Part shown: piece after piece, positions 1-8,356 of the stretch | How positions within the stretch are numbered: position 1 is the first letter of the stretch | Layout of the letters: each line of letters starts with the position of its first letter | Source: a virus | Virus record (IMG/VR): IMGVR_UViG_3300010885_014887 | Coordinates: 1 to 64,000 of that record | Direction: 5' to 3' (one strand) | Length of the DNA: 64,000 nucleotides | Position numbers and translations under genes: made by a program | Notes under the pieces: generated by a model | Told to the model about the DNA's origin: nothing | The model's database searches: none | Seen by the model: the letters and a program-made list of their open reading frames with translations, nothing else

Positions 1-311
1 AAAGCAACTGAATTCATATCACGCCTATCCTTATAATATAGGTCATGATTACCAGGAAAGAAGATTGTTTTTTCAAAAGCAGCACCAATCTTTTCTAGAC
101 ATTCTAGTCCAGCGTTCATGGTAGTGATATTGATGCTGTTTCTATTGTGATTCCAATCGCCGCAGAATATCGCAGTTTCGCAACCTTCTGCTTTAGCAGT
201 TGCTATAAACCAATCTACGAATTCTACGCAATCATCATTATGGGTCTTAGCATTTGATTTTAATCCAAGATGGATATCTGTAAACACAGCGGCTTTTTTA
301 AAAAATGTCAT
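1..311 (-). CDS. gp47: Metallophosphoesterase, gp47/SbcD-like recombination nuclease subunit (partial, runs off the left edge)
   Basis: This frame is open from an ATG at 311 to the window edge, giving about 103 N-terminal residues. Three calcineurin-type metal-site motifs are visible in order: TDIHLG near residue 11, FCGDWNHNR near 56 and FPGNHD near 89. This is the signature of the Mre11/SbcD/T4 gp47 group, which in T4 pairs with the gp46 ATPase to process DNA ends for recombination-dependent replication. Its position next to the late sigma gene matches T4-like marine phages. A near-consensus sigma70 promoter lies just upstream (329-357). The C-terminal half and any gp46 gene lie outside the window, so a stand-alone phosphoesterase is the alternative reading. 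Confidence 0.8.
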   Translation of the reverse strand, partial: MTFFKKAAVFTDIHLGLKSNAKTHNDDCVEFVDWFIATAKAEGCETAIFCGDWNHNRNSINITTMNAGLECLEKIGAAFEKTIFFPGNHDLYYKDRRDMNSVA

Positions 312-328
312 AAGTGTCCTCTGACATT

Positions 329-357
329 ATAATAACACCGCCGTGTTTAAATGTCAA
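329..357 (-). promoter_or_regulatory. Sigma70-type promoter for the gp47-like gene
   Basis: Reading the minus strand, TTGACA (357-352) is followed by a 17-base spacer and TATTAT (334-329). The start codon of the phosphoesterase follows about 18 bases after the -10 box. The spacer contains a small hairpin, AACAC/GTGTT around GGCG, that could be an operator or the tail of the preceding gene's transcript. This is a sequence match only. Confidence 0.6.
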
Positions 358-360
358 TCA

Positions 361-1326
361 TTACTTAGGAAAAAAGTATTCTGGATATGTACGAAACTTT
401 TCTTGGATTGAATCGTATGTTTTAAATTCTGGATTTTGTTCTTGTGTTAACATATCAAGCCATTGATTAATCCATTGTTGATCGATTTTTTGAGATTCTT
501 TTATTTGTAACAATAATTCTACCGCACAATCGTATAATCCAAAAATTTCAAATAAGCAAATTAATTTAAGTTGCTTACTGATATCCAATGATCCGTTGCG
601 TTGGGAATCGTATACGTTTGCATAGTCTCGGAGATACAATGCATCTCCCCAGATAACCTGTCCTGTACGTGTCTGAGCAAAGAGATTTTTATAGAAAAAT
701 TCACCAGGGAGAACAGACTTAGTATATCTATGTACATCTAAATCAAATAATGAATATCCATAATCTGTAAGTTTTTTATCAATATTTCTAAATGTATTAC
801 TTGTATCTTTAGATTGACCGTGGAATTGACATTCAATATGTACACCTAATACTTGTTTTTCAATTAGTGTGTTTTTTGAACTAACTAATGCTTCTAAATC
901 AAGACCGTCAGTATCGATTTTAATAAAATCAATGTTACCTACTGTGTAATCTCTACAAAAATTATCAATTGAGGTATATTTTATAGGATCTTGCTTACTT
1001 ATTCCAGCAGCACTATATGCACTTGTTCGAGAATATAATCCTCCCGATAACTGTGTATCCCAAACAGAATTAATATCTCGAATACCAAAATTAAAATATT
1101 TTATGTTTGGATTATTGCATTCAGCATTGAGTTTCTTTACTTCTTGTAGATTTATTTCAAACCCATAAGCCCTAAAATCTTTTTTAAAGACATCCCAAAT
1201 TGTATGAATTCCGCCACCTGCTCCTATATCTATCAATGTAAATGGATTGTCTTTAATTAACCCTTTGGATATAATATCTCTTGTTACTAAAGGGTTATAG
1301 GTTGCTGTAGGTGTCATATTAATCAT
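361..1326 (-). CDS. FkbM-family SAM-dependent methyltransferase
   Basis: The protein has the class I methyltransferase glycine motif (IDIGAGGGIHT, near residue 33), an acidic strand-2 end (YGFEINLQEV) and the FkbM hallmark IDNFC...IDFIKIDTDGLDLEAL. The last motif is the region that names the family of sugar or peptide O-methyltransferases. The frame is open up to 1353, but the ATG at 1326 overlaps the stop of the gp55 gene and has GGAAA just upstream, so that start is preferred; 1317 is also possible. The substrate is unknown. In marine phages such genes accompany surface-glycan genes. Sitting between two core genes (gp55 and gp47), it looks like an inserted cargo gene translationally coupled to gp55. 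Confidence 0.85.
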   Translation of the reverse strand: MINMTPTATYNPLVTRDIISKGLIKDNPFTLIDIGAGGGIHTIWDVFKKDFRAYGFEINLQEVKKLNAECNNPNIKYFNFGIRDINSVWDTQLSGGLYSRTSAYSAAGISKQDPIKYTSIDNFCRDYTVGNIDFIKIDTDGLDLEALVSSKNTLIEKQVLGVHIECQFHGQSKDTSNTFRNIDKKLTDYGYSLFDLDVHRYTKSVLPGEFFYKNLFAQTRTGQVIWGDALYLRDYANVYDSQRNGSLDISKQLKLICLFEIFGLYDCAVELLLQIKESQKIDQQWINQWLDMLTQEQNPEFKTYDSIQEKFRTYPEYFFPK

Positions 1327-2146
1327 TGTTTCCGCTATTGCGATCTTTAGCAAGTTGCCATTCGTGATTGCCTTGACGTGTATAACTTGGATTGAAGTTA
1401 TTCATTTCTAGGATGTCGTCACGTATGTTTTGATTTCGCTTCTCGATATTGATTACTCGGACGAAACTGTTAGTGACTGCGGCAGTATAGTATGCAAATG
1501 GATTATTTGACTTGCTCTCATCAAACTGTAATCCAATCTGTGTTAGTTGTAAGATAGCCTGTCCCCGCATCTCATCGTTGTATGTGTATCCTCTTACGTT
1601 ACCTCTAGTAGCATAACGTTCGCAAAGCTTCATAAACATCTTTGCTAGTTTTGGAGTAAACTGTCCGTGGTCTTTAGTAAAGTGACCATTTTCCATTCCA
1701 CCTTGCCAGTGGCTCTTTCCTACGCAAACTAAATTACCTTGCTCATCATATTTCCAATGTTGGAACGGTGGAAAGTTTACTTTATCGTGTTTATCTGCTG
1801 TAGTCTTTGTCTTCTTCTTTCTTCCAGGAGCAAGTGGTATATGATCAAAAGTCATTATACGGAACACTAAATCACTCTTTTCAATCTTGCGATAATCTAC
1901 TTCGCAATCAGCCATCTTGCTCTTTTTATCCCCGGCTAGTTTGCGTTTTTCAGACTCTCTAGCAGTTAGTTTCTTGGCTTGTATACGTTTAGCTTCTGCT
2001 ATCGTTCTTATATTAAGTTTATCTAAGTCAGGTAATATTAGATCGTATTCATTATATACAGGATCAACATAGCTACAATATGATCCTTTACTTTTATGTA
2101 TTTCTTCTAACAGATCCTTATTATTTAGGTAATTAACTTTTGCCAT
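1319..2146 (-). CDS. gp55: Late-transcription sigma factor gp55
   Basis: This 275-residue protein ends with the region shared by T4-like phage gp55 proteins: RGYTYNDEMRGQAI, then FDESKSNNPFAYYTAAVTNSF, then INIEKRNQ. This is a reduced sigma region 2 that directs host RNA polymerase to late promoters of TATAAATA type, with the gp33 and gp45 partners known from T4. The N-terminal part is Lys-rich and includes a patch around GRKKKTKTTADK (about residue 108). The start at 2146 has a GGAG ribosome site, and a sigma70-like promoter lies at 2167-2195. AATAAATA boxes in front of several structural genes in this window are its plausible targets. Confidence 0.88.
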   Translation of the reverse strand: MAKVNYLNNKDLLEEIHKSKGSYCSYVDPVYNEYDLILPDLDKLNIRTIAEAKRIQAKKLTARESEKRKLAGDKKSKMADCEVDYRKIEKSDLVFRIMTFDHIPLAPGRKKKTKTTADKHDKVNFPPFQHWKYDEQGNLVCVGKSHWQGGMENGHFTKDHGQFTPKLAKMFMKLCERYATRGNVRGYTYNDEMRGQAILQLTQIGLQFDESKSNNPFAYYTAAVTNSFVRVINIEKRNQNIRDDILEMNNFNPSYTRQGNHEWQLAKDRNSGNND

Positions 2147-2166
2147 TTTTTGGAGTCTCCAAACTT

Positions 2167-2195
2167 AGTATAATATCACCACATTTTTATTGCAA
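2167..2195 (-). promoter_or_regulatory. Sigma70-type promoter for gp55
   Basis: On the minus strand TTGCAA (2195-2190), a 17-base spacer and TATACT (2172-2167) are followed by GGAG and the gp55 start at 2146, predicting a leader of roughly 14 bases. It shares the divergent gap with the plus-strand late element at 2194-2201, so the two promoters touch. Confidence 0.55.
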
Positions 2196-2201
2196 TAAAT
2201 A
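2194..2201 (+). promoter_or_regulatory. T4-type late promoter, start of the structural operon
   Basis: AATAAATA differs from the T4 late consensus TATAAATA at one base. It sits 18 bases before the gp48-like ATG, with a clear AAGGAG ribosome site at 2207-2212 between them. Confidence 0.55.
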
Positions 2202-2218
2202 TATTTAAGGAGATTTCA

Positions 2219-3070
2219 ATGTCTGATAGCTTTTTTGGAGATATTGGTGAAGGTATTGCAGATGTTACTAGTGCAATAGGTGAGACTATATCAAATGTTG
2301 GTACTGGTATATCTAATTTTTTAACTGGTGGAGTAGGAACTGATCCTAGCAGATTAATTAGCGCATTTAGAGCACAAGGAATTCCACCTGGAGCTGAACA
2401 GAGATACAGTGATGGTTCAAGTAATATTTCAGCACAGTTTTCTGAAGCGATAAAAGATAAAGATTGGCGTGTAAAGTTATCCCATGGTATGATATATGAT
2501 GAACCAGTATTTGAACCAATGGTCGGTACTGGTGGCATGGTCTGGCCCTATCTTCCCACTATAACTATGTCCTCAACAGCAAACTATGATTCAAGTTCTC
2601 CAGCACATTCGAATTATCCAATATTATCTTATAAAAATAGCCAAGTAGATGATATACAGATACAAGGCGCATTCACAGTTCAGAGTCAAGACGAAGCCCG
2701 TTATTGGTTAGCTATGATGCATTTTTTGAGGACAGTTACAAAATCTTATTTTGGACAAGGTGCTAATCTTGGTAATCCGCCACCAATCTGTACATTAAAT
2801 GGGTATGGTGATTTTGTTTATAAAGATGTTTCAGTTGTAGTGAAATCATTTAATATTGGTTTAGGTCAAGATTGTGATTATATTTCTGTACAGTTAAACC
2901 CAAGTCAATCATCTAAAGCAGGGCAGAATATAAGTTATGTTCCTACTATGTCTACTGTTAGTGTAACGGTAGCACCAGTTTATAGTAGAGGAAAGATGAA
3001 GAATTTTGATCTTTCTAAATTTGCAGCAGGTACATTAGTAACAGCTCCTGATAAGAAAGGATTCATCTAA
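2219..3070 (+). CDS. gp48: gp48-like baseplate tail-tube cap protein
   Basis: 283 residues. The central part (VWPYLPTITMSSTANYDSSS near residue 102, then DEARYWLAMMHFLRTVTKSYFG near 158) is the pattern of marine T4-like gp48 proteins, which cap the baseplate dome and start the tail tube. The first 40 residues are a Gly/Ile-rich segment with spaced hydrophobics. It is the first gene behind a late-type promoter with an AAGGAG ribosome site, and it overlaps the next gene by one base. gp54 would be the other tube-end protein to consider; the assignment rests on sequence pattern and gene order. Confidence 0.62.
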   Translation: MSDSFFGDIGEGIADVTSAIGETISNVGTGISNFLTGGVGTDPSRLISAFRAQGIPPGAEQRYSDGSSNISAQFSEAIKDKDWRVKLSHGMIYDEPVFEPMVGTGGMVWPYLPTITMSSTANYDSSSPAHSNYPILSYKNSQVDDIQIQGAFTVQSQDEARYWLAMMHFLRTVTKSYFGQGANLGNPPPICTLNGYGDFVYKDVSVVVKSFNIGLGQDCDYISVQLNPSQSSKAGQNISYVPTMSTVSVTVAPVYSRGKMKNFDLSKFAAGTLVTAPDKKGFI

Positions 3071-3372
3071 TGGCAACTTATTCTTCTTCAAGTCCTTGGT
3101 ATATTACTACACAGAATACATCATATTTAGAACTTTGGGAACCAAGACCAATACCCTCATCAGATGATGACTTCCAATATACTATACAGCCACAATATAA
3201 TTATAGACCAGATCTATTGGCTTATGATATATACGGAAATCCAAAATTGTGGTGGGTATTTACACAACGTAATATTAATATTTTAATAGATCCAATATAT
3301 GATTTTCGTTCGGGAGTTACGATTGCATTGCCTAAGAAAACAACATTACTATCTGCGTTAGGATTGTCATAA
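3070..3372 (+). CDS. gp53: gp53-like baseplate wedge protein
   Basis: This 100-residue protein has RPDLLAYDIYGNPKLWWVF in the middle and ends with a D-F-R-S-G-V-T-I stretch. That LysM-like arrangement (a YG step, a WW core, then a hydrophobic strand) is typical of T4 gp53 and its cyanophage relatives, which join neighbouring baseplate wedges. It overlaps both neighbours by one base and stands between the gp48-like and hub-like genes, as in related phages. It is short compared with T4 gp53 (196 residues), as is common for the marine forms. Confidence 0.65.
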   Translation: MATYSSSSPWYITTQNTSYLELWEPRPIPSSDDDFQYTIQPQYNYRPDLLAYDIYGNPKLWWVFTQRNINILIDPIYDFRSGVTIALPKKTTLLSALGLS

Positions 3373-5258
3373 TGGGTTATACGGCTCCAACTGGACAAAT
3401 ATCTGCGTATGGTGCTAAAGGTACTAATCCTTTAGATGACTATGCGAGTTATAGTTGTCATTTTACTTTGGCTGCATTAACAAAAGAACAGCAAGCTGCC
3501 CGTGTTATTTCTCCATCTAGTATTACAAATATAATAGCATCTACTAAGGGTGATTGGGGAGACGGGGGTAAGAAGCGAGTAGTTACGGATTTTGGATCAT
3601 TTGATTATTTTATTGATGATGTTTTAATTGTTTCTATTCCAAGTATGACTCAGCAGACAGGAAATTCTTTTGCTACTAAGATTAGTTTTAAAGTAATTGA
3701 ACCTTATAGCATGGCTTTATTTTTCTTAACATTACAATTAGGAGCAAAAGCATCTGGATATGACAATTATAGAGAAGCACCTTTTTTGTTAATGATAGAA
3801 TTTATAGGATACAATGATAGAGGTACTCCAATAGTTAATCCAACTTTAACAAGATATATTCCTATTAAATTTATTAGATCTAAGATGAAAGTTACAGGTG
3901 CTGGAACAACTTATGATTGTGAAGCTATACCATATAATGAAATTCTTTTTAGAGATGAGATTGCTGCTATTAAAAAAGATCACACCCTCAGAGGGTCAAA
4001 TGTTAAAGAACTACTAACTGGAAAAGGACCTGAAAGCCTAGCATCAGTATTAAAGAAACAGTTCCAAGAAGATGTGTCTGATAAAATTATGGACGTATCA
4101 GATCAGATAGAAATACATTTTCCTAAGAATTTTGCTGATACTGGAGATTCGGAAAATGATATTTCTAAGAGTGATGTTTTTAAAGATTTTACCGATGGTG
4201 GTTCAGTTAAGTTTCCAAATCAAGATGAAGTTTATAATAGCATTGGACAGATTTATAATAATAAACAGATAAAACTTGATAAAGATAGAAACTTTCATTT
4301 TGAACCTAATATGAAAATACAAGAAGTTATTACTGAAGTTATATTACGTAGTGATTATATCACAAAACAATTAACTAATTCTAAAGTACTTCATGATGCT
4401 AAGGGAATGATTAAATGGTTCCGTGTTGAAGCAAATATATTTGATGGACCATTTAGTAAGAAATTAAATCGTCAGACTCGTAAGATGGTATATCGAGTAA
4501 TTCCATATATGGTACATCTTAGTAAATTAATTCCTCCTAATGTAATCCCTCCAGGTTATGCTGAGATAAAGAAAACAGTATTACGTGTTTATGATTATAT
4601 CTATACTGGCAAGAACACTGAGATTTTAAATCTCGAGTTAGATTTTAATGTGAGTTTCTTTTCTGAATTACCTGCAGATGCTGGACGAAGGACTGGACAA
4701 AATGCTCCTAACCTTACTGGTGATGCCAGCGGAGGCGATCCTGTTACAAATCTCAATAGCACCGGTACTGGCCACACTTCTGAAGTATCAACTGGGACGA
4801 CATCTAATTCAAAAGAAGCATTACGTTTACCAGGAGGTGGTTCTAGTACTAATGATACGCGAACTATGCAGGTTAGAGCATTAGCAGCACTATTAGAAAA
4901 TCCTGCTGATCTTGTTAGGATCACAATGACTGTTATGGGAGATCCTTATTATCTTCCTACTAGCGGAATGGGAAATATAATAGTTCCACCTAAAGGTGAA
5001 AATGAATTAACTGACGGTTCTATGAATTATCAGAATGGCGAAGTTGATATTACGATTAATTTTCGTACACCAGTTGATTTAGATCCTGTAACTGGATTAT
5101 ATAGATTTATAAAAACTGCCGATCAATTTAGTGGATTATATATGATAATAAGAGTAGAATCAAAATTTAATCAAAATAAATTTACACAGACAATAACTGC
5201 AAATAAACGTTTAGCACAGTTGTCCGGCAGTCCACAGAGCGAAATAGCATTAGGATAG
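3372..5258 (+). CDS. Virion structural protein, probable baseplate hub component
   Basis: 628 residues with no motif that names a family. The N-terminal part (residues 20-200) is rich in short beta strands, for example FDYFIDDVLIVSIPSM and SFATKISFKVIEPYS. The centre carries a charged segment with several KD/DK pairs, and a Gly/Ser/Thr-rich linker lies near residues 445-485. The C-terminal third returns to strand-rich sequence (LVRITMTVMGDPYYL, LYMIIRVESKFNQN). Position between gp53 and gp5 suggests the gp27-like hub partner of gp5 or another hub protein of marine T4-like phages; this is inference from order, not from recognisable homology. Confidence 0.55.
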   Translation: MGYTAPTGQISAYGAKGTNPLDDYASYSCHFTLAALTKEQQAARVISPSSITNIIASTKGDWGDGGKKRVVTDFGSFDYFIDDVLIVSIPSMTQQTGNSFATKISFKVIEPYSMALFFLTLQLGAKASGYDNYREAPFLLMIEFIGYNDRGTPIVNPTLTRYIPIKFIRSKMKVTGAGTTYDCEAIPYNEILFRDEIAAIKKDHTLRGSNVKELLTGKGPESLASVLKKQFQEDVSDKIMDVSDQIEIHFPKNFADTGDSENDISKSDVFKDFTDGGSVKFPNQDEVYNSIGQIYNNKQIKLDKDRNFHFEPNMKIQEVITEVILRSDYITKQLTNSKVLHDAKGMIKWFRVEANIFDGPFSKKLNRQTRKMVYRVIPYMVHLSKLIPPNVIPPGYAEIKKTVLRVYDYIYTGKNTEILNLELDFNVSFFSELPADAGRRTGQNAPNLTGDASGGDPVTNLNSTGTGHTSEVSTGTTSNSKEALRLPGGGSSTNDTRTMQVRALAALLENPADLVRITMTVMGDPYYLPTSGMGNIIVPPKGENELTDGSMNYQNGEVDITINFRTPVDLDPVTGLYRFIKTADQFSGLYMIIRVESKFNQNKFTQTITANKRLAQLSGSPQSEIALG

Positions 5259-5270
5259 ATAAGGTAAAAA

Positions 5271-7862
5271 ATGGCAGAATCATCTAGATCACGGATAGAT
5301 ACATATAGAGACGGACTTTCTTCTCCGGGCCCTTATCTGGCTCGTGTAATCAATAATATCGATCCTATGCGTCAAGGATCTTTAGAAGTTGAATTATTAA
5401 GGACTATTGGTAATAGAGAAGCATCGAATCAGCAATTATTCACAGTAAAATATCTCAGTCCTTTTTATGGAACTACTGATATTATGCTAAATGGCGCCGA
5501 TCCTAATGACTTTAATCACACACAAAAAAGTTACGGATTTTGGTTTGTACCTCCAGATACAGGTACACTTGTTATGGTTATATTTGTTGAAAGCGATCCT
5601 GGACAAGGGTATTGGATAGGATGTGCTCAAGACATTTACACTAATCATATGGTTCCAGGAATCGCAGGAAGTAAAGCATCATCTGAACAGACTAGGGATA
5701 GTGATGAGACAACTTGGAAAGAAGTAAAAAAATCAAAAGAGTTATACGGAACAGATTTCCTTCCAGTAGGTGAGATTAATAGGAACTCTATTAAGCAAGG
5801 TTCTACTACTATTAATCCTGAAATTGATGCTATGACTAAGCCAGTGCATCCTATAGCAAAGGTATTATCAGATCAAGGAACTATAGGTGATACAGTACGA
5901 GGTGTACATACATCAAGTGCTAGGAGAGATACGCCAAGTAATGTTTACGGTATTAGTACTCCTGGTCCAATTGATAAAAGAACAAATGCTCAAAAGGCTA
6001 GCGTAGGTAGGGCTGATAATAAAGTTAACAAATTCATCAGTCGATTAGGCGGGCATACTATGGTCATGGATGACGGAAATGATCGGTTCTTGAGGAAATT
6101 CAAACCCGGTGAAGGTCCGCCTGAGTATGCTGATTTAGAAAAAGGTGAAACAGGAGGACTTGTTGAATTTCCCCAGGACGAGAGTTTCCGTATTAGGACC
6201 AGGACCGGTCATCAGATTCTAATGCATAATAGTGAAGATATAATCTATATTACTAACGCTAGTGGATCGGCATGGATTGAATTAACTAGCCAAGGTAAGA
6301 TCGATATCTATTCATCTGATAGTGTTAGTATAAGGACAGAAGCTGATTTTAACTTTGTTGCTGACAGAGATATTAATTTATCAGCAGGACGTAGTATTAA
6401 TTTACATTCAGCATCGAGGACGAACATTAATGCGATTGATAATGTAAGCATTAGATCAGATTCTACGATATATGTTAATGCTGAAAGTAATTTACATTTA
6501 AAATCAACTGGTAAATTAATGGTCAGTGGTGATAATAGTGTTGAAATAAAAACACAAGCATTTAAGTTAGGAAGTAGTACTACAGATATTCTAACAGCAG
6601 GTGCAATACATATGACTGCTAGTGGAAATATTGAATTAAAAGGAAGTAGTACACTAATAAGTTCAGAAGGTAGCACAGAAATATTAAGTGGAATTAGCAA
6701 TAAGTTAACATCATCAGATTTACATATTAATGCTTCTGGTAGTGCTCTAATAACTAGTTTCAGGACCCACTTAAGCAGTTCTGGTTCTATTATAGCAAAA
6801 GGCACTACTATTGATTTAGGATCTTCAGGTAATATTACTATTAAAAGTGGTGCTAATATAGATTTAAATGGAGGAAATGCTGCTACTCCTGATCCTGCTG
6901 ATGTAGCAAGACAAGCAAATGCTGCTACGGTTGCTTCGGGTGCTGAGTCTGCTCCGAAATTAGTATTGTTTCCAAATCCAGGTGTTGGTCAGTTAATAGT
7001 TAAGAGAGCGCCAACACAGGAACCATGGGATCATCATGAGAATCAAAATCCAGCAGGATTTACATTTGATCTAACAGACAGAGAATCGTCACAGATGCCT
7101 TATACTAAGGACGGACCAAAGATTGAAATACGAAGTACTGAGGATAATGAAAAAGTTCCATCTGAACAGGGAGGTAATGCCGGATACGATGGTCAATCTT
7201 CAGAAGGTGTTGCAGGTGGCGGCATTGGAAACAGTCGCAGACAATCTAAACTTCCTCCCGATTCTTCCAATTCTACTACTGAAAAGGTCAACGAAGCACA
7301 ACTTGCTAAGATGCCAAGTGAATGGACTAAAGATCAAGATTTCCTCAGTGCTGTCCAGGCCCTTGCTGGTAAGATGGGATCTAAACCTATCGAATTATTA
7401 GCACTAATGTCCTTTGAATCAGCAGGAACGATGAGTCCTTCGATTACTAATAGTTTGGGATACACTGGTTTGATACAGTTTGGTAATTCAGCGTGTGAAA
7501 CAATGTCTAAGTATTACAAGACAAGTATTACTACTGCAATGTTAAGACAGATGAGTCGTGCGCAACAGATGGAATGGGTTGACAAATACTTTAGTTATTG
7601 GATGAAAAATAAAAATGTAAAACCTCCAATGACATTGGCACAGATGTATATTTTAGTAGCACTACCTAAATATGTCAATGCCCCAGCAAACGAAACTCTT
7701 GCAGGTCCTAACGGTCCAAATATTCCAATATGGAGAGCTAATCCAGGATGGAGAATAGGTACCGGCGATGTTATTACACGAGAATCGATTGGAAACGCTC
7801 CAAGGAAGCATATTCCTAGAGTACAGGGACTATTGGATAGAAACGGTGTAAAGTTTGAATAG
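5271..7862 (+). CDS. gp5: gp5-like baseplate hub/spike with C-terminal lytic transglycosylase-like domain
   Basis: 863 residues. Residues 18-125 form the OB-fold found at the start of gp5 proteins (GPYLARVINNIDP, then YGFWFVPPDTGTLVMVIF and GYWIGC). Residues about 305-535 are a long run of short alternating strands with N/D/S turns (SGNIELKG, SGSIIAKGTTIDLGSSG), matching the triangular beta-helix of the cell-puncturing needle. A low-complexity linker follows. Residues about 675-863 contain SFESAGTMSPSI, with Glu716 as likely catalytic acid, and YTGLIQFG, the arrangement of SLT-type transglycosylases/lysozymes. The enzyme therefore lies after the needle, whereas in T4 gp5 it lies between the OB-fold and the needle. 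It should cut peptidoglycan during infection. Confidence 0.85.
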   Translation: MAESSRSRIDTYRDGLSSPGPYLARVINNIDPMRQGSLEVELLRTIGNREASNQQLFTVKYLSPFYGTTDIMLNGADPNDFNHTQKSYGFWFVPPDTGTLVMVIFVESDPGQGYWIGCAQDIYTNHMVPGIAGSKASSEQTRDSDETTWKEVKKSKELYGTDFLPVGEINRNSIKQGSTTINPEIDAMTKPVHPIAKVLSDQGTIGDTVRGVHTSSARRDTPSNVYGISTPGPIDKRTNAQKASVGRADNKVNKFISRLGGHTMVMDDGNDRFLRKFKPGEGPPEYADLEKGETGGLVEFPQDESFRIRTRTGHQILMHNSEDIIYITNASGSAWIELTSQGKIDIYSSDSVSIRTEADFNFVADRDINLSAGRSINLHSASRTNINAIDNVSIRSDSTIYVNAESNLHLKSTGKLMVSGDNSVEIKTQAFKLGSSTTDILTAGAIHMTASGNIELKGSSTLISSEGSTEILSGISNKLTSSDLHINASGSALITSFRTHLSSSGSIIAKGTTIDLGSSGNITIKSGANIDLNGGNAATPDPADVARQANAATVASGAESAPKLVLFPNPGVGQLIVKRAPTQEPWDHHENQNPAGFTFDLTDRESSQMPYTKDGPKIEIRSTEDNEKVPSEQGGNAGYDGQSSEGVAGGGIGNSRRQSKLPPDSSNSTTEKVNEAQLAKMPSEWTKDQDFLSAVQALAGKMGSKPIELLALMSFESAGTMSPSITNSLGYTGLIQFGNSACETMSKYYKTSITTAMLRQMSRAQQMEWVDKYFSYWMKNKNVKPPMTLAQMYILVALPKYVNAPANETLAGPNGPNIPIWRANPGWRIGTGDVITRESIGNAPRKHIPRVQGLLDRNGVKFE

Positions 7863-7872
7863 GAGTAGTTAA

Positions 7873-8304
7873 ATGGCAGTCCAGGGTTACAATAATCTTC
7901 AGATAGGGTCAACGAATAGTCAGAAACCTTTTCTTCCGAGGACATATAAGGGGTTCAGTACAGTTAATAGTAATTCTATTAAAGGATCTCTATATGATTT
8001 AACATTGATTAAACAAGATCTAATCAATCAATTTTATATTAGGAAGGGTGAAAAGTTAGAGAATCCTGAGTTTGGAACTATCATATGGGATATGATTTTT
8101 GAACCATTAACTGAACAAACAAAATCATTAATAGTAAATGATGTTACTGTAATTGTTAATAGCGATCCTCGCATTAAATCGATACAAACTATTGTTACAC
8201 AAGTAAAATTAGGTTTACAGATTGAATTAACTTTGATGTACGTTCCTTATAATATACAAGAAACAATGCAGCTTACATTTGATCAATCTAACGGCATTTC
8301 TTAA
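7873..8304 (+). CDS. gp25: gp25-like baseplate wedge protein (gpW/gp25 family)
   Basis: 143 residues. The core from about 47 to 128 reads NQFYIRKGEKLENPEFG, then IIWDMIFEPLTEQT, then SDPRIKS and a final amphipathic strand pair. These are the family features of the gpW/gp25 lysozyme-fold wedge protein that starts sheath polymerisation. The Pro-Glu-Phe-Gly box and the later DPR are characteristic. It starts after AGGAG at a spacing of 7 and lies directly between gp5 and gp6, as in many contractile tails. Confidence 0.9.
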   Translation: MAVQGYNNLQIGSTNSQKPFLPRTYKGFSTVNSNSIKGSLYDLTLIKQDLINQFYIRKGEKLENPEFGTIIWDMIFEPLTEQTKSLIVNDVTVIVNSDPRIKSIQTIVTQVKLGLQIELTLMYVPYNIQETMQLTFDQSNGIS

Positions 8305-8314
8305 TAAAATACCA

Positions 8315-8330
8315 TATTTTAATTAAAATA
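8315..8330. repeat. Perfect 16-base palindrome before gp6
   Basis: TATTTTAATTAAAATA equals its own reverse complement. It lies in the 52-base gap between gp25 and gp6 and runs straight into the late-type element at 8327-8334. It could be a protein-binding dyad or simply an AT-rich accident. Confidence 0.5.
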
Positions 8331-8334
8331 AATA
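8327..8334 (+). promoter_or_regulatory. T4-type late promoter before gp6
   Basis: AATAAATA is 22 bases before the gp6 ATG, and a GGGG ribosome-site-like run (8343-8346) lies between them. It would start a second late transcript for gp6 and the giant gp7-like gene. Confidence 0.5.
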
Positions 8335-8356
8335 AACTAAACGGGGTATGTGATCG

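Noticed and set aside
6308-6805. 165-residue open frame on the minus strand
   Set aside because: Antisense to the repetitive needle region of gp5; the repeat-rich, stop-poor composition explains the open frame.
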